This document shows, piece after piece, positions 49,950-60,150 of a stretch of 64,000 nucleotides of DNA. The notes under the pieces were generated by a model. That model was not told the DNA's origin. It saw only the letters and a list, made by a program, of their open reading frames with translations, and made no database searches. Each line of letters begins with the position of its first letter. The stretch's first letter is position 1. The translations under genes and the position numbers were made by a program. This stretch comes from Bacteroidota bacterium (lineage in GTDB: Bacteria; Bacteroidota; Bacteroidia; Chitinophagales; Saprospiraceae): contig JASBVF010000056.1 of NCBI GenBank assembly GCA_030147525.1, forward strand, positions 339,037 through 403,036, read 5' to 3'.

Positions 49950-51146
49950 ATGAAAACCTCAAAATCAAAATTATGGACCTGTTACCTGATCTGTCTCATG
50001 GCGCTGCCTTTCGTTTGGGGGCAGCCTGTTTCTACCCCCGAAACAATTAGTCAGGCGATAGAACCATTCCTCAGAGTTTCTGTACAGAACGGCAATATTT
50101 TGCTTCAGGACCGCCTCCTTTTGACAAGCCAGGACGAGGAAGGCAATATTTTCAAAACGACAAAGGCAATCTCGGCAGAATACGGCTGGCATTTCCTGGG
50201 CGGGGAAACATGGCATCAGACCTGCAAGTATCCAAGGATGGGCATGGGGTTCCAATATTTACACATCATGAACAGGGATGAACTGGGGCACCCCTTCTCG
50301 GTTTACGGGTTTTACGACGGTAATTTTTTCAGGTCAAAAAACTTTGAGTTCAACAGCAGACTGGCACTTGGAATGGCTTACGGCTCCCGCCCCTACAACC
50401 CTGCCGATCCGCTCCCCAACGATATCATTTGCACGAAACTGAATGTATTTGCGGAAATGGGCCTCGGCATCTCTGTCCGCCTGAACCATTCGCTTTTCAT
50501 GGAGCCGGCTTTCCGATTCACCCACTTTTCCAATGGCAATACCCGGGAACCCCAGAAGGGCCTGAACATACCGGCTTACTCCATCGGCCTGCGATCTTAC
50601 CTGGGAAACACGCCCGCCATACCAGTAAAATCACCGCTCGATGATATTGAGCACCGCCACGAAGTACTCGCTTTCGTGGGAGTAGCTCCCCGACAGCTGG
50701 ATTTCATCGATAACGAAACTTTCCTCCACGAAACTTACGGACTGGTTTTCCTCATGGCCAACCTGCACCTGGGCTACAATTACACTGTGAGCCGACGAAT
50801 CAAGTTGGGCGGAGGCGTGGATCTGATTTACGACGGCACCAACGGCATGAAGGAAGCTGCAATGGCCGGAATGCCCGTAAAAAGTGCTGTTCCGGCAAGC
50901 GACAAAACCGGATTGTCCGTCTTCCTGGGCGGGGAAAACGCCGTCGGCCGGCTATCGGTCATTGTTTCGCTCAACTACATGGTGGCCCAGACCCGCTTCC
51001 CAAGTTCCACCCGAAAACTAGAACAGAGGCTGGGGTTTAAGTACCACGTTTTGCCCAATGTTTTTGTAGGTGCAAATGTCAGAGCCTACCGTTTCGCCGC
51101 CGCCAAAGCAGTCGAGTTTAACATCGGGATGAGGCGGCCAATCTGA
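49950..51146 (+). CDS. PagL-like lipid A 3-O-deacylase / acyloxyacyl hydrolase
   Basis: 398 residues with signal peptide (MALPFVWGQ). It is a beta-barrel outer membrane protein. The PagL signature FTHFSNGNTREPQKGLNIPAYSIGLR (around residue 190) contains the catalytic His-x-Ser-Asn. About 150 further residues form a C-terminal region of strands not seen in standard PagL (from EHRHEVLAFVGVAP), possibly a second barrel half. It would trim an acyl chain from lipid A in the outer membrane. Together with lpxK in this window it concerns lipid A. Confidence 0.7.
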   Translation: MKTSKSKLWTCYLICLMALPFVWGQPVSTPETISQAIEPFLRVSVQNGNILLQDRLLLTSQDEEGNIFKTTKAISAEYGWHFLGGETWHQTCKYPRMGMGFQYLHIMNRDELGHPFSVYGFYDGNFFRSKNFEFNSRLALGMAYGSRPYNPADPLPNDIICTKLNVFAEMGLGISVRLNHSLFMEPAFRFTHFSNGNTREPQKGLNIPAYSIGLRSYLGNTPAIPVKSPLDDIEHRHEVLAFVGVAPRQLDFIDNETFLHETYGLVFLMANLHLGYNYTVSRRIKLGGGVDLIYDGTNGMKEAAMAGMPVKSAVPASDKTGLSVFLGGENAVGRLSVIVSLNYMVAQTRFPSSTRKLEQRLGFKYHVLPNVFVGANVRAYRFAAAKAVEFNIGMRRPI

Positions 51147-51266
51147 TCAGCCAATCTATTGATTGAAAGCTTTCAGGCTTTGGCTGGCATTTCAAAAAAA
51201 CTTCGTCGGATTCGGTTAATCAAAACTTTCTCCTTTTGTTTGTCAGGCAATACAAAACCTGCCAAG

Positions 51267-53348
51267 ATGAAAAAACTACTACTCCTCTTCGCCCTTTTCG
51301 CCGCTGCCTGCCAACCCGAAAAAAATGCCGATGCCAACTGGGCCCACTACCTCGGCTCCCCCGGCAGCAGCCAGTACTCCGGTTTAACCGAAATCAATCC
51401 TCAAAATGTATCCGGCCTGCAAGTCGCCTGGACCTACAACAGCGGCGGCGCCGACACAGTCAACAACCGCTCCCAAATTCAGTGCAATCCGCTCATCATT
51501 GACGGGGTGCTGTACGGCACTTCTCCCCGCATGGAAGTCTTCGCCCTCAATGCCGCCACCGGCGAAGAACGCTGGAAATTCTCCACCGGCGAGGGCGGAA
51601 ATCTCACCGTGAACCGTGGCCTTGCCTGGTGGCAGGATGGCAATGAAAAAAGGCTGCTTGCCGCCATCGGCATTTATCTCTACGCCCTTGACCCCGCCAC
51701 CGGCGAGCCTGTTCTTTCTTTTGGTGAAAATGGCAAGGTGGACCTCCACACCGGCCTCGGAGAAGAAAATGTGTACAAATTCGTGGTGGCGAACACCCCC
51801 GGCGTTGTCTTCGAAGACCTGTACATCCTCGGCAGCCGGGTGGATGAAGATTGGGGCGCTGCGCCCGGCCACATCCGGGCCTTCGATGTGCGCACGGGCA
51901 AGGTGCGCTGGGTGTTTCACACCATCCCTCAGCCCGGCGAATTCGGTTACGACACCTGGGAAGATCCCGAAGCATGGAAGTCCGCCGGCGGCGCCAACTC
52001 CTGGGCCGGCATGGCGCTCGACGAGGAAGAAGGTATCGTTTACATCCCGACCGGCTCGGCTTCCTACGATTTTTGGGGTGGCAACCGTAAGGGTGCGAAC
52101 CTCTTCGCCAACTGTCTGCTCGCCCTCGACGCCAACACCGGCAAACGAATCTGGCATTTTCAAACCATCCACCACGACCTGTGGGACCGGGACCTGCCCG
52201 CGCCGCCAAACCTCATCACCGTAACACACAACAGCAAGAAAATCAAAGCCGTAGCACAGGTGACCAAAACCGGCTACGTGTTTTTATTTGATCGAAAAAC
52301 GGGTGAGCCGCTCTTTCCCATCGAGGAGCTACCGGTGCCGCCAAGCGATTTGGCAGGTGAAACGGCCTGGCCAACGCAGCCCCGGCCAACGAAACCTGCG
52401 CCGTTCGTCCGGCAGGTTTTCACCGAAAACGACGTCAATCCCTACAGTTCTGAACGAGAGGCATTTCGTGACAGCATCCGCCGCATCCGCACGGGTGAAA
52501 TGTTTTTGCCGCCCGGCGAAAAACCGCTGATGATCTTCCCCGGCTTCGACGGCGGGGCCGAGTGGGGCGGCGCAGCGGCTAACCCCGATGGCATCCTCTA
52601 CGTGAATGCCAACGAAATGCCCTGGGTGCAAAAAATGCTACCGGCCATGCTACCGGATGAATTTCATCCCGGCGAAGTGCTTTACCACCGCTACTGCGCC
52701 ACCTGCCATGGTTGGCAACTCGACGGCGACCCGCAGGGCGCTTTCCCGGCGCTGAAAAACGTCAGCGCCCGCCTGACCACTGACTCGGTGGCACACCTGC
52801 TGCTCAAAGGCCGCAACCGGATGCCTGCCTACCGGCAACTTTCGGAGTCGGAGCGGGAGGCGCTGGTGGCTTTTTTATTTGAAAAAAAATATGACGTAAC
52901 GCCGGAGTTACGTGAAAAACTGAAGTCGCCCGTTCTATACAGGGCCGATGGGTACAATCGATTTCTGGATAGTTTAAAAATGCCGGCCATCGCTCCGCCC
53001 TGGGGCACCCTGAGCGCCATTGACCTGAACACGGGCGAGTACCGCTGGCAGGTACCGCTGGGCGACTGGGGCATTGACCCCGGGAACCCATCCGGCACGG
53101 AGAACTACGGCGGGCCTGTCGTGACGGCTGGCGGCCTGGTTTTCATTGCTGCGACGAGAGATGAGATGTTTCAGGTTTTCGACGCAAAAACGGGAAAAAT
53201 TTTATGGAAAACGAAGCTCCCTGCAGGCGGTTACGCCACGCCGGCGACCTATTCTGTTAACGGAAAACAGTACGTCGTAATAGCATGCGGCGGTGGAAAA
53301 ATGGGTACAAAATCTGGAGATACATACGTGGCATTTGCTTTGCCATGA
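51267..53348 (+). CDS. PQQ-dependent quinoprotein dehydrogenase with cytochrome c domain
   Basis: 693 residues from ATG 51267; an earlier frame start has no signal. The lipobox is FAAACQP. The beta-propeller is split: blades from about 25-450 (GTSPRMEVFALNAATGEERWKF, GKRIWHFQTIHHDLWDRDLPAPP) and 560-693 (VFDAKTGKILWKTKLPAGGYATPATY), with a cytochrome c domain inserted at about 465-545 (YCATCHGW, Cys477/Cys480/His481). Family members oxidise glucose or other sugars and alcohols with PQQ in the periplasm and pass electrons to heme c. Substrate unknown. The gene is free-standing. Confidence 0.85.
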   Translation: MKKLLLLFALFAAACQPEKNADANWAHYLGSPGSSQYSGLTEINPQNVSGLQVAWTYNSGGADTVNNRSQIQCNPLIIDGVLYGTSPRMEVFALNAATGEERWKFSTGEGGNLTVNRGLAWWQDGNEKRLLAAIGIYLYALDPATGEPVLSFGENGKVDLHTGLGEENVYKFVVANTPGVVFEDLYILGSRVDEDWGAAPGHIRAFDVRTGKVRWVFHTIPQPGEFGYDTWEDPEAWKSAGGANSWAGMALDEEEGIVYIPTGSASYDFWGGNRKGANLFANCLLALDANTGKRIWHFQTIHHDLWDRDLPAPPNLITVTHNSKKIKAVAQVTKTGYVFLFDRKTGEPLFPIEELPVPPSDLAGETAWPTQPRPTKPAPFVRQVFTENDVNPYSSEREAFRDSIRRIRTGEMFLPPGEKPLMIFPGFDGGAEWGGAAANPDGILYVNANEMPWVQKMLPAMLPDEFHPGEVLYHRYCATCHGWQLDGDPQGAFPALKNVSARLTTDSVAHLLLKGRNRMPAYRQLSESEREALVAFLFEKKYDVTPELREKLKSPVLYRADGYNRFLDSLKMPAIAPPWGTLSAIDLNTGEYRWQVPLGDWGIDPGNPSGTENYGGPVVTAGGLVFIAATRDEMFQVFDAKTGKILWKTKLPAGGYATPATYSVNGKQYVVIACGGGKMGTKSGDTYVAFALP

Positions 53349-53966
53349 TAGTTTTTTCAGGAAAAGAAACTCACAAACCGGCAAAAAAAACATTCGGTCA
53401 AAGTGGAAGGATTCCTTACTTTTGTCCGTCTTTTTGAAAAACGATAAAACCTTTTCTGTAAACAGGTTGCTCCTCCCCGGACTACCGATTCCTCATTCAT
53501 TCCTGAAAAAGTTGGCCCTTCAAGCACCAAATTGATTTACCGGACAGCAAGTTGCTGAAAACAACTTATGCAATGAGCTGAAATTTACCGCCGTAAAATT
53601 TCCGGGGATGCAGCGACGTTGTAGTGCTGGTTTTACCGGACTTTCCCATTTGACAACTATAAAATTTTGAAAGCAAAATGACCAAATGCGATAATTTTGA
53701 CAACAAGCGACGTGGTAGGACAAAAATTTGTACACGACATAGTTAAGGACTGCATCTTGTTTTTACCTTTACCGAACTATTGGAAAAGACAAAAATGTCT
53801 GATAAACAGACCTGTCAGGTTGGAAATTAATTAATTGAATAGCAATGAGCTATTGCCAAACCTGACAGGTCTGTTTTATATTTCAACGATACCCTAACCT
53901 CAGCCGAACATACCTCGCTCTCCGTTTAAGTTAATCTGACAATTGAAATCACCTTTTAAATCCTGT
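53349..53966. other. Intergenic region before giant surface protein gene
   Basis: About 620 bases with no supported ORF. It contains a TAATTTTG box at 53692-53699 that fits TAnnTTTG and an 18-bp inverted repeat at 53804-53876 described separately. Confidence 0.4.
53804..53876. repeat. 18-bp perfect inverted repeat, candidate terminator or REP-like element
   Basis: AAACAGACCTGTCAGGTT (53804-53821) and AACCTGACAGGTCTGTTT (53859-53876) are exact complements around a 37-base loop, which itself contains the small stem GCAAT/ATTGC. On the plus strand it runs into TTTTATA. It lies 455 bases past the stop of the dehydrogenase gene and 90 bases before the giant gene, so a terminator, operator or mobile palindromic element are all possible. 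Confidence 0.8.
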
Positions 53967-56900
53967 ATGATGAAGAGAACGGTTACACTATTTATCCAAA
54001 TTATTCTGCTTGCTTTTATCAGCGCCGAAGTAAAGGCGCAGTGCAGCCAGGTTACCTGTGCTACGCTCCCGCCTCCGGGACTTTGCGCAGAGGACGCCTG
54101 CATCATGTGCGATCCCTGCCTGCTCAATGGTTATTCCGGCGCCACTGTGTCCGGTACCAATCAGTGCGACTGGCCGGGTCCTTTCTGCGGTACCATCGAG
54201 AACAACCAATGGTTCGCCTTCCTTGCGCCGCCTTCCGGTACGGTTACCTTCAACTTTGCGGTGAGCAACTGTTCGCAGGGCCAGGGTATCCAGGCTGAAA
54301 TTTACTCGACCAACACTTGTAATGATTTTACCTCCGTTTCCAATTGTTGGAGCCCCGGTACTCAGTCGAACGGCTCGGTCACTGCAGTCGGTTTGGCACC
54401 TTACTGTACTTACTACCTGATGATCGACGGCTTTGCCAATGATTTCTGCGATTTCACCATCACAACTTCCAGCTGTATGGTGCCGCCTTCGCCTACACCG
54501 ATCACAATTGCAGGCCCGACGCAGGTGTGCCCCGGCGCTACGGTCACTTACACCATGGTTCCTCCTCCTTCCGCCAACTGCGGTAACAACAGTAACTCCA
54601 TTCAGTGGAGCGGCATTTCACCCAATGGCGTCATCGTCGGTCCGAGTAACCAGCCAACGATCCAGGTTCAGTGGTTGACTCCCGGCGTGGCAACCGTTCA
54701 GGCATCCTACACCAACGTCTGCTTTGGAGGCAATGTCAGCACGCCGTTGCCTGTCAGCATTCAGCCTATTCCGCCAACAACCGTAACGAACAATGTCTGT
54801 CTGGGCGAATGCATAACCTGCGCCGGCCAGTTGGTCTGTACACCGGGTGTAACGCCCGTAGTCCTCACCTCCTGGCTGGGTTGCGACAGTCTTGTTAACT
54901 GTGTAGTCAACCCGATATCGCCAGTCTTCAACGACCTGGGGCAGGTGACACTTTGCCACCCGCAAACGCTGACGGTTTGTGGCCAAAACTTCAACACCTG
55001 CGGCCCCATTGCTCAAACCTGCGACAACTGGCAGGGTTGCGACAGTACCGTCATCGTTGACCTCGCCATCCTGAACCCAAAATCTGTCATTGCACCTCCC
55101 GGTGTACTCAATTGTGCACCAGGTTCAAGCATCACGCTCAACGGAAGCGGCTCCTCCGTTGCCAGTGCATGCACCCCCACAGCAACCACCACTTACAGCT
55201 GGACCGGCCCTCCGGGCGGCATCAGCGGCCCCGCCAACGGCGCCAACGTTAACGTTACTAAACCCGGGCAGTACTGCCTGACTGTAACACATGCACGGGG
55301 CGGTGTTTCCTGCTCGGAAACGAAATGCGTCACCGTGGTGAAAGACGACGACGTTCCTCAAACACCTCAGATCAGCGGACCGAACAACCCCTGCCCGAAC
55401 ACGCCGGTGCAGTACACCGTGACACCGGTCGGTCAACCGGCGCCTACCGGTTATACCTGGACGACCTCCAACGGGACTCCCGTCACGCAGGTAAACCCGA
55501 CAACCGTCAGCGTGACCTGGCCATCTTCCGGGCCGGTTCAGATTTGCGTTACGGCGAACAACGACTGCGGGTCCAGCAATCAGGCCTGTTTCAACGTGAA
55601 CGTTGCGGCAGCACCTACCGCCACCATTAGCGGTACAGGAACGGTGTGTACCAACAGCGGTGATGACGTTAATTTAACCATTACCCTCACCGGTACCGGC
55701 CCCTGGACGGTGGGTTACAACATCAACGGAAATCCGCAAGCACCCTTGATGATCCCGACCAGTCCGCACACGCTTGTTGTCACCGAAGTAGGATCCCATA
55801 CGCTGACCAGCGTCAGTGGTTCCGCAGGCTGTCCGGGAACGGTCAGCGGTACAGGAACCGTCAACGAACATCCCATACCTACTGCCGCCATCAGCGGAAC
55901 GCAGAGCATTTGCCAGGGCAGCGGCCAGATGGCAGGCCTGACGGTCACTCTCACCGGCACCCCACCCTGGACGGTAAACTGGGCCACGAACGGCAACCCT
56001 CAGGCTGCTTTCACAGCGAACGCAAGTCCGTACACGCTGATGGTCGGACAGGCCCAGGCCGGTAACATCACCCTGCTGGATGTGGTGGATGGAAACGGCT
56101 GCGACGGTACCGTCAGTGGTCAGGGAAGTGTCACGATCAACACGGCTCCAACCGTTACCAATATTTCTACGCTTTGCGATGCAAACAATGTGAATTATAC
56201 GGTGAGTTTCACCATCAACGGCGGTACGCCGCCCTACATCATCACGCCAAACACCGGTACGATCAGCGGTAATGTTTTCACCAGCAGCCCGCAGTTGAGT
56301 GGTACGGGATATTCGTTCACGGTGAACGATGCCAACAACTGTAACCCGGTTACCGTGTCTGACGACATCGTGATCTGCGACTGCGATACGGAGGCAGGCG
56401 ACATGGATCCAAACCTGATCGAAGAATGTGGCAACGGTCCGGTCACGGCGAATTACGACGATACCAACCAGGTTTTTGATGGAAACGATGCGCTTGTTTA
56501 CATTCTGCACTCCGGTAGCGGGGTCAATCTCGTAGCGCCGATTATCGGCACGTACGCACAACCCACCGTCAGCTTCCTGCCTGCATCGATGACTTACGGA
56601 ACGACTTACTACCTCTCAGCCGTCGTCGGCGACGACAACGGCTCGGGCGGTGTGGACCTGAATGACCCCTGCCTCGATGTTTCGCAGGGTACGCCGATTG
56701 TTTTTTATCAAATACCGACCGCAACGCTGAGCGGCAACCCCGTCGTTTGTACCGGTCAACCAGCCACCATGACGGTAAATTTCACCGGAACCGGCCCATG
56801 GAGCATCACTTACAATGCAGGCGCAGGCAATCAGACCATCAACGGTATCACGAGTAACCCATACACCCTGACGGTGAATGCAGCAACCTCCGCCACCGTG

Positions 56901-59891
56901 AACCTCGTCAGCATGAGCGACAGCAACTGTCCCGGCACGGTGAGCGGCAGCAGTAATATCACTGTCAACACTGCTGTGACTGCCTCCGCAACAACGGAGT
57001 GCGATCTCAGCGGAACATTTTATACTGTGACCATCACCATCGGCGGTGGGGATCCGGGCAGTTATTTTGTTGATCCGCCGGATGGAACTTTGGTGGGCAA
57101 CGTTTTCACCAGTGACCCGATCAACGATGGCCAGGGTTTCATCTTTGTAGTGGACGACGCCAACGGCTGCGGCCCGAAAACCGTTCAGCAAACGGAAGTC
57201 ATCTGCGACTGTACCACCGAGGTAGGTGTCATGACCGGCAACGCCATTCAGGAATGCAGCAACGGCCCGGTTTCCGCCACTTACGACAACATGAACGAGG
57301 TCCTCGACCCGGACGACGTGATGGGTTTCATCCTCCACACGAACAGCGGCACCAACCCGGGCAACGTCCTGGCAACCAACAACACCCCAACTTTCAGCTT
57401 TAACCCAGCCAACATGACCTACGGCGTCACGTACTACATTTCAGCGGTAGTCGGAAATGACGACGGTACCGGAAGTGTTGACCTCAGCGACCCGTGCCTC
57501 GCATTGGCGCAGGGTACCCCGGTGACCTTTTTCCAGGTCCCGACGGCTACCATCACCGGCAGCACCAGCATCTGCGAGGGTGAAGAGGTGGAGCTGAACA
57601 TCGTTTTCACCGGAAAGCAACCTTTCAGCGTCACCATCGACGGACAGGACTTAACCGGCATCACAACCACCGACATCACCTACACGGTGATGCCTTCGGC
57701 AACGACAACCTACACGCTGTCCAATTTCTCGGACGCAAACTGCCCGGGCACCATTTCCGGATCGGCCACGGTTACAGTGAACCAGCCGCCGCAGATCGTC
57801 TCTGCCAGCGCTACCTGCGACCCTGACACGAATACCTACTCCGTAGTTTTCAACATTACCGGTGGAGACGCTACCAGCTACACGGTTCTTCCCGCCAACT
57901 CGGGAACGATTTCGAACGGCGTTTTCACCAGCAACAACATCACCAGCAACACGCCCTACCAGTTCATCGTGGACGACGCCAACGGCTGCGGCCCCGATAC
58001 GACGGCCGGCGTGCTGGATTGTAATTGTGAAACATTCGCCGGCGTCATGCCATCCAACCAGTTGGAAGCCTGTCAAAATACCGGTATCGCTGTATTCGGC
58101 GGCACCACCGGACAAGTGCTCGATCCGGACGACATACTGATTTACTACCTCCACACCGCAAGCGGCGATCAGCTCGGCAACGTCATTGCCACCAACACAC
58201 AGGCCGGTTTTAACTTCAACCCGGCTACCATGCAAACGGGCGTTGTCTACTACATCAGCGCCGTCGCCGGCAACAACAACGGCTCCGGAGGCGTGGACCT
58301 GACCGACTTCTGCCTGAGCGTTGCTCCCGGCACCCCTGTCATGTGGAACCCGCTGCCAACCGTCAGCCTCGTAGCTTCCGATGCTGTTTGTGAAGGTGAA
58401 ACAGGCCAGGTGTTTTTCACCATGACCGGCACCGGACCTTTCAACATCAGCTACTCGATCAACGGAAATCCGCAGAGCTCCTCAAACGTGACAAGTCCGT
58501 TCACACTCAACGTGACACCGACATCGCAGACGATCGTTCAAATGATTGCGGTAACCGACCTGGGCGAAGGCTGCTCGACTCCTTCCTCCAGCGCCGATAC
58601 GATTGCCTACAGCACCTCCGTAGGCGCCGGAACAACAATCGGCAATTTTACTTTCTGTGAAAACGAAGGCACGGTGGTCAACCTGGCCGATCAACTCAGC
58701 GGCGAAGATGCCGGCGGCGTGTGGACGAATGCTTCAGGCACGGTCATTCCAAACGGCTCACTGGATGCTTCGACGCTTCCCGTTGGTACGCACACCTACA
58801 CCTACACAGTCACTGCTGCACCTCCCTGCCTAGACGACCAATCCACGGTGGACGTGATTATCAACCCGTCACCCGTGGCAGATGCAGGTGTTGACCAGGA
58901 AACAGACTGCGACCTGACTGAAGTAACGATCGGTGGCACCAACTCGACACCAGGCATGACTTACGCCTGGACAGGCAATGTTTCCAATCCGGGTATCCTG
59001 AACCCGACGGCCAGCGAACCCGGCACGTACACGCTGACAGTAACGAACCCTCAGACAGGTTGCTTCGCAATTGACAGCATGGTCATCCAACAAACGATCA
59101 CGCTGCCACAGCCGCACGTAACGGTTTCCGGCGTGAGCTGTTTTGGTAAAAAAGACGGCTTCATCCTGCTCGACAGCATCACGAACGGCCTGCCGCCGTA
59201 CCTGTGCTCTTTCGACGGGTCTCCGTTTTCAGATAAAAAACAATTCACCAATCTGGCCCCCGGCAATCACACCCTCGTCATCGTGGATGCAGCAGGTTGC
59301 GAGCGCACAGTGGATTTCTTCGTGCCGGAACCGGAGCAAGTCAACGTGGAGCTCGTACTCGACATCGAGGGCAACGAAAATATCATCACCCTCGGCGATT
59401 CCGTTCAGTTACTTGCCGTGGTGACGCCGCCGTTCGATTCGCTCGACGCTGTCATCTGGACGCCGGAAAGCCAGATTTCCTGCCCGACCTGCCCGTCCAA
59501 CTGGATCAGCCCGACCACCCAGACGACATTCACCATCAATGTGGATAAAAACGGCTGTACGGACTCCGACCAGATCACTGTTTTCGTGAAAAAAGAGCGT
59601 CCGGTTTATGTGCCAAACGCCTTCTCACCAAACAACGACGGCACGAACGACGAACTGGTCATCTACGCTGGGAAACAGGTCGTGAACATCAAATCATTCC
59701 TCGTCTTCAGCCGCTGGGGTGAAACGGTGTACCAGTACTACAACTTCCCACCGAACGACCCGGCCTTCGGTTGGAACGGCAAGCACCGTGGCAATCCGCT
59801 CGATCCGGCAGTGTTCACCTGGTTCGCCGAGATCGAGTTCATCGACGGACGGACGGAGGTGTATGAAGGGGATGTGAGTTTGATTCGATGA
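53967..59891 (+). CDS. Giant T9SS-exported repeat adhesin with gliding-motility C-terminal domain
   Basis: 1974 residues from ATG 53967 (a second ATG follows at 53970; the frame opens at 53943). Signal peptide ends near AEVKAQ. After a Cys-rich N-terminal region come Ig/PKD-like domains. Residues about 800-1560 contain three repeated modules starting CDCDTEAGDM, CDCTTEVGVM and CNCETFAGVM, each with YILH...PATMTYGTTYYISAVVGDDNG...GGVDLSDPCL. Between them are five copies of a 90-residue unit beginning PTAT(I/L)SG..VC and TGTGPW. The C-terminus, about 1880-1974, is the CHU_C domain (VYVPNAFSPNNDGTNDEL) for T9SS export and surface attachment. It would act in adhesion or gliding. A terminator follows. 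Confidence 0.85.
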   Translation: MMKRTVTLFIQIILLAFISAEVKAQCSQVTCATLPPPGLCAEDACIMCDPCLLNGYSGATVSGTNQCDWPGPFCGTIENNQWFAFLAPPSGTVTFNFAVSNCSQGQGIQAEIYSTNTCNDFTSVSNCWSPGTQSNGSVTAVGLAPYCTYYLMIDGFANDFCDFTITTSSCMVPPSPTPITIAGPTQVCPGATVTYTMVPPPSANCGNNSNSIQWSGISPNGVIVGPSNQPTIQVQWLTPGVATVQASYTNVCFGGNVSTPLPVSIQPIPPTTVTNNVCLGECITCAGQLVCTPGVTPVVLTSWLGCDSLVNCVVNPISPVFNDLGQVTLCHPQTLTVCGQNFNTCGPIAQTCDNWQGCDSTVIVDLAILNPKSVIAPPGVLNCAPGSSITLNGSGSSVASACTPTATTTYSWTGPPGGISGPANGANVNVTKPGQYCLTVTHARGGVSCSETKCVTVVKDDDVPQTPQISGPNNPCPNTPVQYTVTPVGQPAPTGYTWTTSNGTPVTQVNPTTVSVTWPSSGPVQICVTANNDCGSSNQACFNVNVAAAPTATISGTGTVCTNSGDDVNLTITLTGTGPWTVGYNINGNPQAPLMIPTSPHTLVVTEVGSHTLTSVSGSAGCPGTVSGTGTVNEHPIPTAAISGTQSICQGSGQMAGLTVTLTGTPPWTVNWATNGNPQAAFTANASPYTLMVGQAQAGNITLLDVVDGNGCDGTVSGQGSVTINTAPTVTNISTLCDANNVNYTVSFTINGGTPPYIITPNTGTISGNVFTSSPQLSGTGYSFTVNDANNCNPVTVSDDIVICDCDTEAGDMDPNLIEECGNGPVTANYDDTNQVFDGNDALVYILHSGSGVNLVAPIIGTYAQPTVSFLPASMTYGTTYYLSAVVGDDNGSGGVDLNDPCLDVSQGTPIVFYQIPTATLSGNPVVCTGQPATMTVNFTGTGPWSITYNAGAGNQTINGITSNPYTLTVNAATSATVNLVSMSDSNCPGTVSGSSNITVNTAVTASATTECDLSGTFYTVTITIGGGDPGSYFVDPPDGTLVGNVFTSDPINDGQGFIFVVDDANGCGPKTVQQTEVICDCTTEVGVMTGNAIQECSNGPVSATYDNMNEVLDPDDVMGFILHTNSGTNPGNVLATNNTPTFSFNPANMTYGVTYYISAVVGNDDGTGSVDLSDPCLALAQGTPVTFFQVPTATITGSTSICEGEEVELNIVFTGKQPFSVTIDGQDLTGITTTDITYTVMPSATTTYTLSNFSDANCPGTISGSATVTVNQPPQIVSASATCDPDTNTYSVVFNITGGDATSYTVLPANSGTISNGVFTSNNITSNTPYQFIVDDANGCGPDTTAGVLDCNCETFAGVMPSNQLEACQNTGIAVFGGTTGQVLDPDDILIYYLHTASGDQLGNVIATNTQAGFNFNPATMQTGVVYYISAVAGNNNGSGGVDLTDFCLSVAPGTPVMWNPLPTVSLVASDAVCEGETGQVFFTMTGTGPFNISYSINGNPQSSSNVTSPFTLNVTPTSQTIVQMIAVTDLGEGCSTPSSSADTIAYSTSVGAGTTIGNFTFCENEGTVVNLADQLSGEDAGGVWTNASGTVIPNGSLDASTLPVGTHTYTYTVTAAPPCLDDQSTVDVIINPSPVADAGVDQETDCDLTEVTIGGTNSTPGMTYAWTGNVSNPGILNPTASEPGTYTLTVTNPQTGCFAIDSMVIQQTITLPQPHVTVSGVSCFGKKDGFILLDSITNGLPPYLCSFDGSPFSDKKQFTNLAPGNHTLVIVDAAGCERTVDFFVPEPEQVNVELVLDIEGNENIITLGDSVQLLAVVTPPFDSLDAVIWTPESQISCPTCPSNWISPTTQTTFTINVDKNGCTDSDQITVFVKKERPVYVPNAFSPNNDGTNDELVIYAGKQVVNIKSFLVFSRWGETVYQYYNFPPNDPAFGWNGKHRGNPLDPAVFTWFAEIEFIDGRTEVYEGDVSLIR

Positions 59892-59923
59892 TATGAAAAT
59901 GTAGAATGTAGAATTTTCAATGT

Positions 59924-59962
59924 AAAATGCAGAAGGGCGGGTTCGCTCTTCTGCATTTTTTT
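59924..59962 (+). terminator. Rho-independent terminator after giant surface protein gene
   Basis: AAAATGCAGAAGGGCG (59924-59939) pairs with CGCTCTTCTGCATTTT (59944-59959), one G-T pair, loop GGTT, followed by TTT. It lies 33 bases past the stop. Confidence 0.9.
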
Positions 59963-60150
59963 GTTTGGCACAAAAAATGCACTACCCCCATTGAGTTGAT
60001 AAATTTTCAGCAAAAGCCGCCCCTCCGGCTGCTCTTTTAGAACTTCCCCCCTCAGCATTTCCCCCGTTTAAATTTTCCGTTGGCACTCACTCCCTGCGCA
60101 AGTTTTAGAAAAACACGAACTGGTTAATATTTTACAAAAACTACTGGACA

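Noticed and set aside
48272..52229. Minus-strand frames of 323 and 281 codons opposite the PI-PLC-like and PQQ dehydrogenase genes
   Set aside because: Antisense shadows of well-supported plus-strand genes; no family features.
55674..58235. Minus-strand frames of 295, 240 and 194 codons opposite the giant adhesin gene
   Set aside because: They repeat with the adhesin modules and are antisense shadows of the same repeats.
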